From positions 24,216,153-24,280,152 of the forward strand of contig NC_134028.1 of NCBI RefSeq assembly GCF_964204645.1: 64,000 nucleotides of DNA, read 5' to 3'. Origin of the DNA: Tubulanus polymorphus (Eukaryota > Nemertea > Palaeonemertea > Tubulaniformes > Tubulanidae). Positions 48,052-61,045 of this stretch are shown in pieces; the first letter of the stretch is position 1, and every line of letters starts with the position of its first letter. The translations under genes were made by a program, and so were the position numbers. The notes below the pieces were generated by a model. That model had not been told where the DNA came from. It made no database searches and saw nothing but the letters and a program-made list of their open reading frames with translations.

Positions 48052-51000
48052 CTAACTTATACGCATTAAAAGGATTGAAAATGACTATATTTCATGACTG
48101 CTGCATTCGGCCCAAAGTTTCCTCGCGTATACGGTCATTCGAAATAATGAGGCGGCAAGAAACACGCGGTATATTTTCATCGAACTTTGGAATTTGGGTG
48201 TGTAATTCGGTTACAGTCGTCGCAATTGGCTTAAGCTGCATCATTCACATCTCAAAAACTAAAACCTCGCCAAATTCCCTCACAGCCAAGATGACAATTT
48301 CACGCCGGCGTGCCTCCTACAATGAAATTTATCCTTATGATCTTCTCTTGTCGTATGCATTTCCATCTCTGCATTCGCCTAATACCATTAGCATCGCACT
48401 CGTAATCAAAGTTCTTCGGCGATTGGTAACCGCCTGCATCGGGGAAAAGCAGCTTACCGCATTTGTTTTTATCAGTTGTTGAAATCCAATAGTTATTTAT
48501 TGGAATCACTAAGGTGATTATAGACAAAACCCGCGCAATAGGATTTGCCGCTGTAGATCTTCTGTTTGGTTGATAATTGGCGGAATTTGTTATAGAATTA
48601 GTGTCTATCTGGCCTTCATCCGACCGCTAAGCTTATTCGGCATTTAGAGCTTCCAGCCCATCAAAGGACAGTCATACTTTTTATCCCTTTATACGGCGAG
48701 GAGATACGTGTAGTTGCGGGGCTGACGAAATACCTTAAAACTTGACATCGAATCGTCCACAACTCGTGGGAAAATGTACACCGAATATTCGGTTTGGAAA
48801 CCTTACGCCCTGTGTCATTGTAACGGGCACTTTTCGACAATTAGACTTAAATCCAACCGTGGCTTTTACGCATTTTGTTAAGACCGCGATTTGAACGCGG
48901 GGTACATATTTGATTTAAATCGGCACAGACTTTGACAACCGTCGTTTATTAGACGGTGTGAAAGTCAAATAGGAAACCGACAAATAACCGTACATTTAAG
49001 TCCGTGTCTGTGTCAACTGAACTCGCCGTCCAAATAACGCTGTTTGATAACATTACCGATTACAATAAGTTATTTGCTGGCTGTTATTGCAAGCCTATTA
49101 GCGCACGAATTATTACGTTTTTATCGCCGATGTATAAACGCACTTAGGTTATGTGCTGTAGAATGTAAAAATTTCCAGTTCAGGTAAAAACATAATTGTA
49201 AAATTGTCGCTTGAATTTACTCATGGTCTGAACAAGTGTTACTCGGATTCAATAAATATACATATAAATATATTACTAGAAATGAGAGAGATTTAGATGT
49301 TCATCGATATAAAAAGTGTGAGGATGAAAACCGATAGATATTTGGGTAGCGGTCAATTGACACATAAAATACCGGTTCGAAATCTTGTTATACGTATATA
49401 AAAAAAACCCTACGCACTAAAAACCGCTTAAAAGTTATCAACAAAAACTGTCTATATTACTACACGGTGCGACAAAAATGTTGAAATGTTCTCGATGACC
49501 CCGACAGACTGACGTTTTGAGATCCCCTTGAACGAAAGATGCCTCGAAAAATTGCGCTTCAAGTTGTCTATTGATTGTTTACGAGGACGACATCCAAAAC
49601 CCTTCACGTCAAACACTGAGATCGTTGGTTACCTGTTCACTGCCTTTGTTTCGGGATTGCCGGTCAACAACATCCCCCAGTCGCCATTGTGTACGCGGCT
49701 GAACGCAACAGGGACATCAGTGAAGAAGCATCGGGCTTATCCGATTTATAACACGTGTGGATAACTGGCACAGGAGGGCTTAGACCCCCTTCAGTTGGGA
49801 CTAGAGTGTTTTAAAGTAGAAGTCAAGTCGGCCTTCTGATAGCCCGACAACAAAGAACGCAGATTGGAAATAAAGCTGAGTTGAATATGAAAACTACTTC
49901 ACTTTGCTCTTAACAAGACAATAACAATACATTTTTTACGTATTTAACTTTTGAATAGTTTTGTCTATGCTTGTAAGTAACTGGTTACACAGATCAGACG
50001 GCTATTGTCTGATCATACAACTATTCTAAAATGTAAGATGCACCCAAAATTCATACGTTGACAAATAACAATACGATATTACGCTAAAACAATATATTCA
50101 GCCCTCGTGGAGAGATTGAGTTGTGTTTTTAACATTACATCATTATATAACTCCAAAATATTTTTCCTGGTGGTTTTGAAACTTCAACAGATTAAGAGAG
50201 TCGCAGAAAGTTTCTGTAGGCGGTCTATTCATTCGAGTGAAGAGTTATATATGTACATAACTACTACTTTACTTTGAACAGTAAAACAACAAAATTATGA
50301 TTCATCTAAAAACCAAAACCAGATGTTATGCCGAGCTTTTTTGAGGTGTAGTTCTATTTCAAGGAAAAAGGCTCTTTCTTACCGTGAAAAGGGCCACTTT
50401 CGTTTTGAAAAATGACACATCTAAAATATATGATATTCCCGGAATAAATCCTTTGAGAATGGATTGCTTATCATTATCCGAAAGAAAGCATGAAAATTGT
50501 ATCCAAATTTTGGAAAAATCTTGATCCAAATTTTTTGACACGACTTTGAAGGGCACTTTGAAAATTTTAGATGGTTCGTTCGCTACCCCCGAACCCCTAC
50601 TCAGCACGAGTCTGACTGATGCAGGGTGGTGATGGTGGTGATGGTGGTGGGATGTAGATAATGGGATGATACCGTTAAAGGCCCGGTGTATCGTGATAAA
50701 TAGAACGATTAGACACCGGATTAATTCTACTATTGATACCATACGCTCGTATTATCATGAGTAACGACGTCACCGGTGAGAAGTTTGGTTTCGGAAAATC
50801 GGGCGAAATCGGTTATTTTATGACGTATTAGTCCCGATAGCGGCAGGTTCATGCTTATTATCTTTATAAATGTTGCGCAGAAAATCCCCAATGCTCTTAG
50901 TGACGTGTAGCCCGACCGTGGAACCGAAGCTATAATATGATTGAGCTTTCATAAGCCTATAATAGTCTTTTGTAGGCTTAAACGCGATGCAAACGCATTA

Positions 51001-54000
51001 AATATAGTTTGATCGCGTGCATTATCTTTTTTTCAGTACAATAGCCACGTACAATGCGTGTTTTACCATATTAAACAATTCATTTTACTTTTAAGACTAT
51101 ACCAGTCCCATTTGTATACCGGGTTCTTGTCGGCGCACTGAACGGGATGAAAGCATTTTCTTGAAACCTGATCGAAAGGGGTCGGTCACTACTTTTTTTT
51201 CAAGTCGATCTAAAAGATAAAGCAAAGCCGAAATGGCGCAGTCTAAATGCACGTTCCCGAAGCCTTACTTTATATCTGTTCATCAAAGTGTTTACCTACT
51301 CTGGATAATGCGATTAAACAATGCTAAAACTTTAGCTTTCACTATAAGCTTATTTCATGGGATTAGCGAAAGGCACGCGGTAAATAGAAAACGAAGTCCC
51401 TTCGTGAACCACAAGCAAACAAAACGATCAAGGATGCTTCGAGTTTTGTGTATCTCTGTGTATGAAGAGTGTAACGCAAAACCGGGCATTTTATGCGCCG
51501 TTTAGCGCGGTTGACTAGAGATTGACGCATCTATCCATCTCATTTGCATTACTGTCTTCGATTGGTTGGAAGTAGATAGTGGAGAAAGTGCAGTAACGGG
51601 AATCGACGAGCTGGTGAAAGTTTTTGCTAATATCGGTGTCTAGTTATCTGTAAGTTGGAGTTGTAGTTTGTGGTTGATCGAAATACACACGTCTACTAAT
51701 CTATTAGCGGGTAAGTTTTTATGAATCTTTTTCAAACCAGGAACTAGCTCAGAATATTCACCAAACACAAACGATATTGAAATAATTCAAAGCTTGATTT
51801 ATTGCCGAAACGAGAGCCAAAGAGAAAGAGAGCGAGGGATAGAGGGACGTGAATTTATATTGCTCCACTAGACAATGGCCAGACGTCAGTAGGACAAAGT
51901 CCAAAATTTAATCACCAGTGCCGAGTGAAGTGAACGGTTAGGATTACAGCGATAAAGACAATATTGATTTTAATATAATTACAATACGGATATATAGTAC
52001 ATAATATGTTTGTAATGAAAATTGAATAATGACGTGGATATTGAATTAACAGAAACAATCTAGTTTTTAGATGAATCATATTTCTCTGAACTGTTTTAAG
52101 TTGAATGGTAATTATGTAATATATATTCTCTTCGCGCGCCGTTAAGCGGATTTCAGGCATGCAACTTTTTATCGAAATATGTCTACGATCATATGATTAG
52201 ATTCTGAAAACGAAAGCCCAAAATTAGAGCATTTTTCAAGACTATTCTCATATTCAAAATATCAGCCGCTAAAACTATTCTTGATATCTATCAAGTCTGC
52301 GAATATGATTCGTAGAGATATTTGTCAACATGTTGATTTATGGTATTTGCAAGTAAGCGTAGAAATAGATACGATCAAGATGGACATGTATCTTGTGTAT
52401 ATGGTTTGTTTATTGTGCAGTTTGGACATAATATGATTTTGTTACAAAATTTGATAATGCATTACTGAGTTGATCCAACCGGCTAATTTTGGCCTATAAA
52501 AAAGCACAGAAAATATTCATAACTTCTGTTCATAAAGTCATTTATAAAATCATATTTAAACACTGCAGTGCACAAAGATGACTGTAGATATTTTAAAGTG
52601 ATTCTGGTAGGGTGCGACGAATTCGAATTCAAATATTTGAATACCGTTTTTTTTTTAGTTAACAGTCGGGATTCGATTTCGAGACACAACCATCGAAATT
52701 TATTTCTTAGCCCTCCATTTTTGTACATTTCGTATTACGTGATATATATATATATATACCACTTAGTGAATAAGTTTCAGGCGTATAATAGTAGGGTGTG
52801 TAGCGATTACGATACCGAGCACGTGAGTCCTTATCGGTTGTCTAGGACTTACTTCAAGCCGTTCACAAACTGTACAGTAAACAATGAAAAATACAACTGT
52901 CGTAGGTATCTACGTTATTTCTTTGTTCGTATATCCCAATTTTAATTCAACCAGCCCAAACACCACTTTCGCTTCGCGGATTTAAACTCGTGGATGGAAT
53001 ATATTGTTTTTATCCGCGGATAAGGGTTTGCATTTCACATCTTCTGCGCGACACTTGAGAAGTTTACGAAGCTTTTTGCATTATGCGAACACTGGTTTTC
53101 GACGACTACTTCATCGACAGAGGTATAATCGTTAATACGTGAGATGAGTTCATAATAATCCGGTTATGATCAGGTTTCAATTTTTGTGATCGAAACAAAC
53201 CTTTTTGAAGGCGCGCGCGAACGGTTTTAGAAATAAATGAAATATGCGCATAACGGTTGCTAAGTCATTGTCCTCTCCTTTATAAGTCTCAAGTAGTCAA
53301 ATATACATGAAATTCGGCCTTAAAAAGTCTCACGCAATTTCAAATGTTATTATGAAACTTTGTAAATGCCACGGGAACAGAATATTTAAGGAGAATTATG
53401 CGGAACATCGTATACTGCACTTCATCAAATAGTCATTGACATGTTGTGGTAGTCAGAATCTGCACAGAATTTCAAATATTGAAATACGGAGGAGATAACA
53501 TTTGTTTCTCAAATCGAGATAGAAATGCAAATTTCGATTTCGATTATGGTTGATAACTTCGTGAAAAACTGAAAATGAAATGGATATTTTATTAGAACAA
53601 TTCTGTATGATAGAAAGCAGCAGGAAATTCACTGGTGCATTTATTAGATATAAACTATTTTTCGCCACACAGTCAAACGCGCTTAATCCGGATCGGCTTA
53701 ATCCGAATTTTGGTCTAATGCGGGCAATATTCGCAGTCCATTTCTTCAATTATAAACAAGAAAATGAATTTCAATTCGCTTTCCATCCGTAAACCTGGTG
53801 AATTGTGTTGGTCCCGAATGATACGAATTAAGCAGGTACTAAACAGTATAGTTTAATATTGAGTAATAAGCACCGATTTTTCAAATGAAGATATGCGTGG
53901 GTAACATTGGTTCGGGGAATGAGCTATATGTCAAGAGGGTCATCGACTGTTTACAACCTAGCGTGAATAGGTATTAGCTGAATTAGTGTGCGCGTAAATA

Positions 54001-55781
54001 CTATTTTACTGACAAGCTTTTATGATAGTGCCAATCTTGCCTTGTTCTCCGGCGGTTCACATAATACTTTAAAATCTCTCTGTGTTCGCATCCACTGCGC
54101 AATGCCTGTTCATATTTGACGTGGTCGCTCTGCCACAAAAGGGAAATATGAGCTCGTGTTTGGTTTAATCACCCAAACGGAGAAACTTTCACGTTTACCG
54201 ATTTGTCAATAGCATTTAAAGCTAAATACCTAAACATGTACACCTATCTGAGTTCAATAGAAACTTCTATGTAAACAGATTACTGTCCCTGCGTCTGGAT
54301 AAAGCCATTTAATAGCGTTAACCATATAGGCCATTTGTCACGTTCGATGCATAGTTGGCTTGTTCGTATACTCAACAAATCAAACATATTGTATTTAACT
54401 TTATATTAGCGCGTCTTATTACAATTCGGCGATGGCACATCCGCCGAAATCGCGCATCATTTCTGACGACAAACAATGGCTTCCGGTTCCGTGTTGAATT
54501 CAAGCAGCAGATTCAGCGCGAGTCTTAGATGGCTTCGGATCGGATCTCACAGTTAGATAAACCTTATATTTACCCGGAAGTACTAAAATCTCAATCAGAA
54601 GATGTCCGCTCAGAAGCTCATATCCGCACGAATAGCCGCGCCTATTTTAGGCTATTTAATTTAAATACCCCCACCATCCCAAGCAATTTAGCCCGACCCT
54701 AGATTAATTACAACGCAGTCGAAGTCGTGTTATACGTACATGTTAGAAGAACCATTGCCGAGATCACTTTTCCTCGTACGCTTTCGTTTATCCAGAAAAT
54801 GAGTTGCACAAGATAAACAGAACCCTTTGATTAAAGAATGAATTGACGGAGGAAGCTCGGGTTATTCAGAGCGGTATTTAGCGCGTTTAAAGAGCGCTTA
54901 TGGTGAAGTAATTCTTTCTATAAACTCGAACAGAAGCCCCACTTAAACGAATGAAAAGTTCTTCCGTTAAATTTTTCGGACATTGTCTTTTTCTTGATGG
55001 GTATCACATTCTTGGAGAGATATCTCATCCATCAGTATTTGCCGAAACGAAGTAATCGCATTTCGAGTTTACAATGGCAAATTTCACACCCTTTCACGAA
55101 AATGTCAGCGTAGACCGAACGAAATATCGAGGCATTGCCAAAACTCTTTACTAAAAGCAAAGCAAACACGAGAAAGTGACGAGCATTTTAGTGCCGTATT
55201 ATAACGGTTAATAGTTTCAATAAATGCAGGTTGATTTTGTCGATTTCGAGTGGATAGCTTCCTATCGGTAGTTAACTTATTTCTCTTAATCATTTATTCG
55301 TACCGTGATAAGGTTATCTTGGTTGAATAATTGTAACAGAACTTTTGTAGTACAAATTGATTTCAAAAGAAATTGAATCAATTTCCATAAACATATTAAC
55401 GTGGTTTTGGCTGAATTCCTATTAAACCAGTACCACATGTATATTGGTATAAGGTACTGATCATCAATTCACAGCAAAATCAATTGTTCTCTGTGTTTTT
55501 ATATATCAATAGCGGTCAGTTACTAATGAAATCGTGGGGTGATAACAGAGAAAGTTTTCTCGGTCGACGTATGATAGATCTCTGTATGGCATTAATTGGT
55601 GATCCGGTCGCGATCGTTCAGCCAATCAGGGCTCTTCATAGCGCACACTGGACTAGAAGTTCGTCGTACTTCAATACGCTTCACTCACAAAGAAATTCAA
55701 ACAGAATATCAAAGTTGATCGATCATTCATCATCGCTTCTTCGTTTTTTAGCTTTTGTTCGGAACTTATCGCGTTGTCAAG
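48052..55781. other. Region with no recognisable gene, upstream of Dmbx
   Basis: About 7.7 kb. The reading frames at 48075-48482, 50359-50742 and 52568-52945 match no known family, and the 50359 frame includes a run of His codons from a GATGGTG repeat. Repeats are much sparser than in the left third. A Tigger-like CGCTTAATCCGGATC fragment lies near 53685. The position upstream of a developmental homeobox gene fits a cis-regulatory role, which cannot be shown here. Confidence 0.45.
55617..55632 (+). promoter_or_regulatory. Possible CCAAT box of Dmbx
   Basis: TTCAGCCAATCAGGGC is a good CCAAT-box context, about 155 bases before the start codon. No initiator or TATA element was assigned, so this is only suggestive. 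Confidence 0.25.
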
Positions 55782-57580
55782 ATGCAAGGATATAACGGAT
55801 TTGCTTTCCCACCACCGGCTTCTGCTCACATGGCGCGATGTCCACTACCGACTTCTCATCATCAGTCCGCGTTCAGTATCAATCCTCATTCGTCGCTTGT
55901 AAATAATCCAGCCCTTTACGGATTTCCAGGAAGTTTCAACGGACCAGTACCGACTCTTACGTTAGCCGAAAGATTAGCAGGTATGATATTTATAACTTTC
56001 TTTGCTTAAGATATGGAATCATTAATTTGATTGATAGATTTTGATATGATTTGATTTGGTGCCCCTGCTCATATTACAAACCCATGACTAACCCATACAA
56101 ACGAATGACTTTTTAAGAACGATCAAAGACGTGTTGAATGTGTAAAATATACGATGAATTTTCAAGTTTAATTTCATTTCGTAATTCGTTTGCTTTTTTA
56201 CTATCTGAAAATGAATAATATAACGATTTACGATTGTTTGTTTTTAGATATCATTCTGGAGGCTCGTTACGGCGCCCAACGTAAGCAAAGAAGAAGCCGG
56301 ACTGCGTTCACAAACCAACAACTCGGGGCACTTGAAAAAACTTTCGCAAAAACTCATTACCCCGATGTTGTTATGAGGGAACGGCTGGCTATCATGACGA
56401 ATCTACCAGAAGCAAGAATCCAGGTAAAATTTATTAAGGCTCAATGTTTTTTTCAAATTCATTATCAAAGCTTTTAATTGCCCGGGTAAACTTGTTTTAG
56501 TTTTCCCTATTCTCTTCTTACATATGATGTAAGTAAAGCCAAAGAGCATTTGGATTTTAGGCTGAGTAAATTATAATTGTTATAACAAAAATAGATTATT
56601 TCTAATGTCTGATTTTGATGTTTAAAGATTATTCAAACCTGTAGCGGTAACAAAACTTCAAAGTTTGATGTTTTATTCAAAATTGTTTCTTCAAAATTAC
56701 TGTTCTATATCCCGAATTACTAATAATAAAATTTCCGACATTTTAGGTATGGTTCAAAAATCGAAGAGCCAAGTTTCGCAAGAAACAGAAAGGCGTGAAA
56801 GTCAATCAACCAGCGAAGTCATCGAACGGGCAAAATCTCAGCCATTCGTCGACAACACCAACTCGTGCCATACCGCCATCCGGGTCAGCTGATGTGCTTG
56901 AGGATGACGGCTCGTCCGATGAAACAATGATGGATGCAGACAACCGCGATGTCGATACTTCAGTCGATGTAGACAATGAGGAAATGTGTGGCGAAGATGA
57001 CAATGGCAATGACGTGAACGGAAAGTACGAAATGGTCGAAGATAAACATCAAATATCTGCTGTTAATGAAGGTTAGATTTACAAAAACGATCGCATTTTA
57101 TCCAAAGTTCTATTAAGTTAAGAAAACTAAACTCAAAGCTATGTGATTATCATCTTGTGATTTATTTATAGGGTTATCGCAATCGGATTCTAGTGCTTCT
57201 ATTGCACATGGAGAAACCAGTACAAAATCAACTAAGTGTCGAAACGGAATCTGGAAAGTTGAGAGTATGATCAATGAACCTTCACAAACAGGTAATTATT
57301 GAAAATCATAGATAATCGTTCTCGTCCAGAATATGCTGATTTAAAAAGAATGATTGTTATTCTAGGGAAAATCTCTTCAGAAAATCATCTAGTTTCCACG
57401 AACCCCATGACTCCATATTGGTCTTCTCCGTTCGCATTTTTGGGCATACGACCACAGCCGGGACTCGACAACAGTGCAGTTACTGACATACCGTTCGGAC
57501 ATTCCACTTCTCATCATCAAATACCAGCGAGCATGTACCCAGCATACGCGTGGCAGCAACTTTACTATCACATCCAACAA

Positions 57581-57613
<33 letters not shown>

Positions 57614-57946
57614 AGATACCCGTTCAACAGACTAACGACGGCAACGCACAGCTCAACATCGGCTTGGGCAAACCCTGAACAACACGACCCAGCGGCGTCT
57701 TGGATAGAATCACCTTTCGCAGATGCCTCGAGGATCCACGTCTCTTCGCCAATAACCGCCGCTCCGAACGAAAAGTTAGACAGTGAACGCGACGAAACTT
57801 CGTCGGCCAATATCGCCAAGAATTTAAGCTTAGATACTTTGCGTAGTAGAGCGAGAGAACATACTGATTCGTTGAGTTCAACGCCCGATACTAGAAGTCT
57901 ACGAGAATTGACTCAACTTCCTAAACCAAATTCAGATGAAAAGTAA
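55782..57946 (+). CDS. Dmbx: Dmbx paired-like homeobox transcription factor
   Basis: Nuclear transcription factor of the diencephalon/mesencephalon homeobox family. Five exons, 55782-55980, 56248-56423, 56747-57071, 57172-57291 and 57381-57946, give 461 aa. The start MQGYNGF resembles vertebrate MQHYGVNGY, so the ATG at 55782 was chosen. The family hallmark [16 protein letters not shown] spans the first intron. The homeodomain is about residues 80-139 ([12 protein letters not shown] through [13 protein letters not shown]), with W48, K50 and N51; Lys50 predicts TAATCC-type binding. Exons 3-4 encode an acidic Asp/Glu region. Exon 5 has a polyglutamine run of about a dozen near residue 345. An OAR motif, [12 protein letters not shown], lies at about 423-434. 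It is longer than vertebrate DMBX1 (about 380 aa), mainly from the acidic and Gln-rich inserts. Confidence 0.95.
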
Positions 57947-58819
57947 ACAATTTCTTGTAATTCGCGAAAGCACTTTCCGGCGTGTTTTCGTGTTCTGGTT
58001 TTTTTTTTGTTGTGTATTCGTGTCTTCAGCGTAAAAATTAAACTATCATATTATTAGAAGAAATATACCTTGAATATTCCCATCTTTTCAATTTTTCGTC
58101 GTTATATTTATTGTGAGGAATGATCTTATTCTAGGAAATGCACCCGCTTGTTCACCGCAGGCAAGCGAGGAATTAACTAGGATCAGATGCATGTTCCGCG
58201 CTCATTACATTATCGAAGTCGTTTAGAGCAAATGATAAACACGCCGTCAGGGCCTGGCCTGCCTAAGATCCAAATCTAACTTGGGCTCCGCTTCAGTTGC
58301 AGTAGTCGTCGTCCGCCGCAGTGTCGAGTGTCCTTTCTCAGTGCTTCGGGTCCGCCGGGCTGCATGTTGTAATTGAAAACTAATAATTTTACTTCACATA
58401 TTTCATTCTTATATTCCCATGACAAAATCTAAGGAAAAAAAATAAATCCACTGCTTTTCAATGTTCCGGTGTTTCCACTCGACTGAGCAACTGAGTCTAT
58501 CGCATATTGAACGAGACACTGGCAAGCAAAGGTGAGGCTTTGGCGAGTGAGGTTTCTGGGATTTCCCCATAGATGTATCCAGTGTCGGCCGGTATGCCGT
58601 GTACACATAATAGTCCTAATTAATTTTAGATTCTCCCTTTCAAGCAAATTCTAATGACAAAAATGATTAGATATTTAGTATCCCTGGTAAATTCTTGAGT
58701 GAATTAAATTTGTTGATTAATTTACCATAAATCATACACTTTATTTTAACAAGGGTTACCCGACTGGAAATTTTCATAGGCAGCACTCTATATTTCAAAC
58801 CAGGAAGTTCCAGATTGAT
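57947..58819. other. Dmbx 3' flank
   Basis: Presumed 3' UTR and intergenic DNA. No canonical AATAAA directly downstream was identified with confidence. No further gene was seen. Confidence 0.4.
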
Positions 58820-60934
58820 GTCTGTCTGCAGAGTTTCCAGAACCTGTCATGTCAGGTCTTAAGTCCCGAAAAAACCCAAACTCATGACAATATTTGACGG
58901 AACGGCGAAATATCTAGGCATGTGTTAGACGAATGGAAGAACATTTTGAGTTGAATGAATATTCTGACCCGTCGTTAATATCGAAAATGATTCAACAATA
59001 ACGATAAGGAAAATGTTCTGACAAATAATTCATTTGAAAGGTTGATTTATAAGAAGAAAATATTTATGTGTAAACTATGACTTATTTCTGTATTAAAGGT
59101 AAAAAATACGTTTCTGGCAAAGATGAATTAATTAATGTAGAAATAAGAGCACATTATAAGAGAATATTTTCGCTAGATGAATCGAGGTCTTGATATTTCG
59201 TTTCCGCAATAAGACACTGAAAATTATCTGCTCACTATCACAGTTCGGCAACACTCCTCACTGTCCTGAAGTCCTGAAGTCTCACTATTTATATTCATTT
59301 TCTTTATGATGTACATGTAAAAGAGCCGAATGCAATATAGAGACTGATTTTAAATCAACTCATCAATTTAAAGCATGAAGTTTTTTTCTTATATCAGTTT
59401 TAATGCAGACCTGTCACCACAGGTCCCGAGAAGCTCTGTAAAATGGCGCGAGCCGCCGTGTGAGGTCTCGCTTCATAATTAATGTTTTATAGTAACTTAA
59501 GATTAACTATATCCATGGTTAGCAATCTATTTTATATTCATTACTATAAAGATACCATAAAAAGTAAAGTTTTTTCCATTTCATCAGTTTTAGTGCAGAC
59601 CTGTCACCACAGGTCCCGAGGAGCTCTGCAAAATGGCGCGAGCTGCCGTGTGAGGTCTCGCTTCAAAATTATTGTTTTGTAGTAACTTAAGATTAACTAT
59701 ATCCATGGTTAGCAATCTATATTATATTCATTACTATACAGATACCATAAAAAGTAAAGTTTTTTCCATTTCATCAGTTTTCAAGCAGACCTGTCACCAC
59801 AGGTCTCGAGAAGCTCTGCAAAATGGCGCGAGCTGCCGTGTGAGGTCTCGCTTCATAATTAATGTTTTATAGTAACTTAAGATTAACTATATCCATGGTT
59901 AGCAATCTATTTTATATTCATTACTATAAAGATACCATAAAAAGTAAAGTTTTTTCCATTTCATCAGTTTTCAAGCAGACCTGTCACCACAGGTCCCGAG
60001 GAGCTCTGCAAAATGGCGCGAGCTGCCGTGTCAGGTCTCGCTTCATAATTATTGTTTTATAGTAACTTAAGATTAATTCTATCCATGGTTAGCAATTTAT
60101 ATTATACTCTTTACTATAAAGATACCATAAAAATTAATGTTTTCCTTCATTTCATCAGTTTTAGTGCAGACCTGTCACCACAGGTCCCGAAGCTCTGCAA
60201 AATGGCGCGAGCTGCCGTGTCAGGTCTCGCTTCATAATTATTGTTTTATAGTAACTTAAGATTAATTCTATCCATGGTTAGCAATTTATATTATACTCTT
60301 TACTATAAAGAGACCATAAAAATTAATGTTTTCCTTCATTTCATCAGTTTTAATGCAGACCTGTCACCACAGGTCTCGAGAAGCTCTGCAAAATGGCGCG
60401 AGCTGCCGTGTCAGGTCTCGCTTCATAATTATTGTTTTATAGTAACTTAAGATTAACTCTATCTATGGTTAGCAATTTATATTATACTCTTTACTATAAA
60501 GAGACCATAAAAATTAACGTTTTCCTTCATTTCATCAGTTTTAATGCAGACCTGTCACTACAGGTCTCGAGAAGCTCTGCAAAATGGCGCGAGCTGCCGT
60601 GTGAGGTCTCGCTTCAAAATTATTGAAATCAAATAATTCACAATCATTGCATCTTTACAAGGCAAACATAAATTCTTAAATGAATTCATAACACACCATA
60701 GTTTGTTTTTTGTTTTAGAATAATATATTCAGAAAGCACTAAGATATGTTCTTTTTGTTTCTTATCGGCTATCATTTGTTTTAAATCCGCGCCTATCATA
60801 TCTTCTAATCGTCTATCATCGGTTCAGTCATTACGATTTTCATTTTAGCAAATCGACCTGTCACCTGAGGTCCCACCTGTCATGTCAGGTCTTGGGCCCT
60901 GACATGACAGGTTCTGGAAACTCTGCAGACAGAC
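58820..60934. mobile_element. TIR-bounded element carrying a 190-bp satellite array
   Basis: A perfect 37-bp inverted repeat (58820-58856, starting GTCTGTCTGCAGAGTTTCC, and 60898-60934) bounds 2.1 kb. Weaker similarity continues outward (GGAAGTTCC / GGAACTTC). Between the ends lies the tandem array at 59377-60625. ACCTGTCATGTCAGGT and GACCTGTCACC-type dyads occur in both ends and in the array units, so the array seems to have grown from the terminal sequence. No transposase is encoded. Confidence 0.75.
59377..60625 (+). repeat. Tandem satellite, ~190-bp unit, about 6.5 copies
   Basis: The anchor GCAGACCTGTCAC occurs at 59405, 59595, 59785, 59975, 60166, 60355 and 60546, a period of 189-191. 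Each unit holds a GACCTGTCACCACAGGTC dyad, AAATGGCGCGAGC and TTAAGATTAA. Each unit opens a 61-69-codon frame starting at TTTTATAGTAAC-like sequence, but the period is not a multiple of three and the frames do not fuse, so these are not real genes. Confidence 0.95.
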
Positions 60935-61045
60935 CTAAATGAAGTTCCAAGTACGTCTAATAAATTGAGTAATAAATTTAATAGGGGCGGGGTATACTAC
61001 AAAGAGGAGCTTTTCTACTTTTGTGGCTGATGTAACAAGCGGAAA

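Noticed and set aside
48075-48482. 135-codon frame after the ACSL gene
   Set aside because: No homology recognised and no splice context; kept as non-coding.
50359-50742. 127-codon minus frame with a His run
   Set aside because: The His run comes from a GATGGTG simple repeat and no domain is recognisable.
59482-60626. Six similar 61-69-codon frames in a row
   Set aside because: They are translations of a 190-bp satellite; the period is not a multiple of three and each frame terminates in the next unit.
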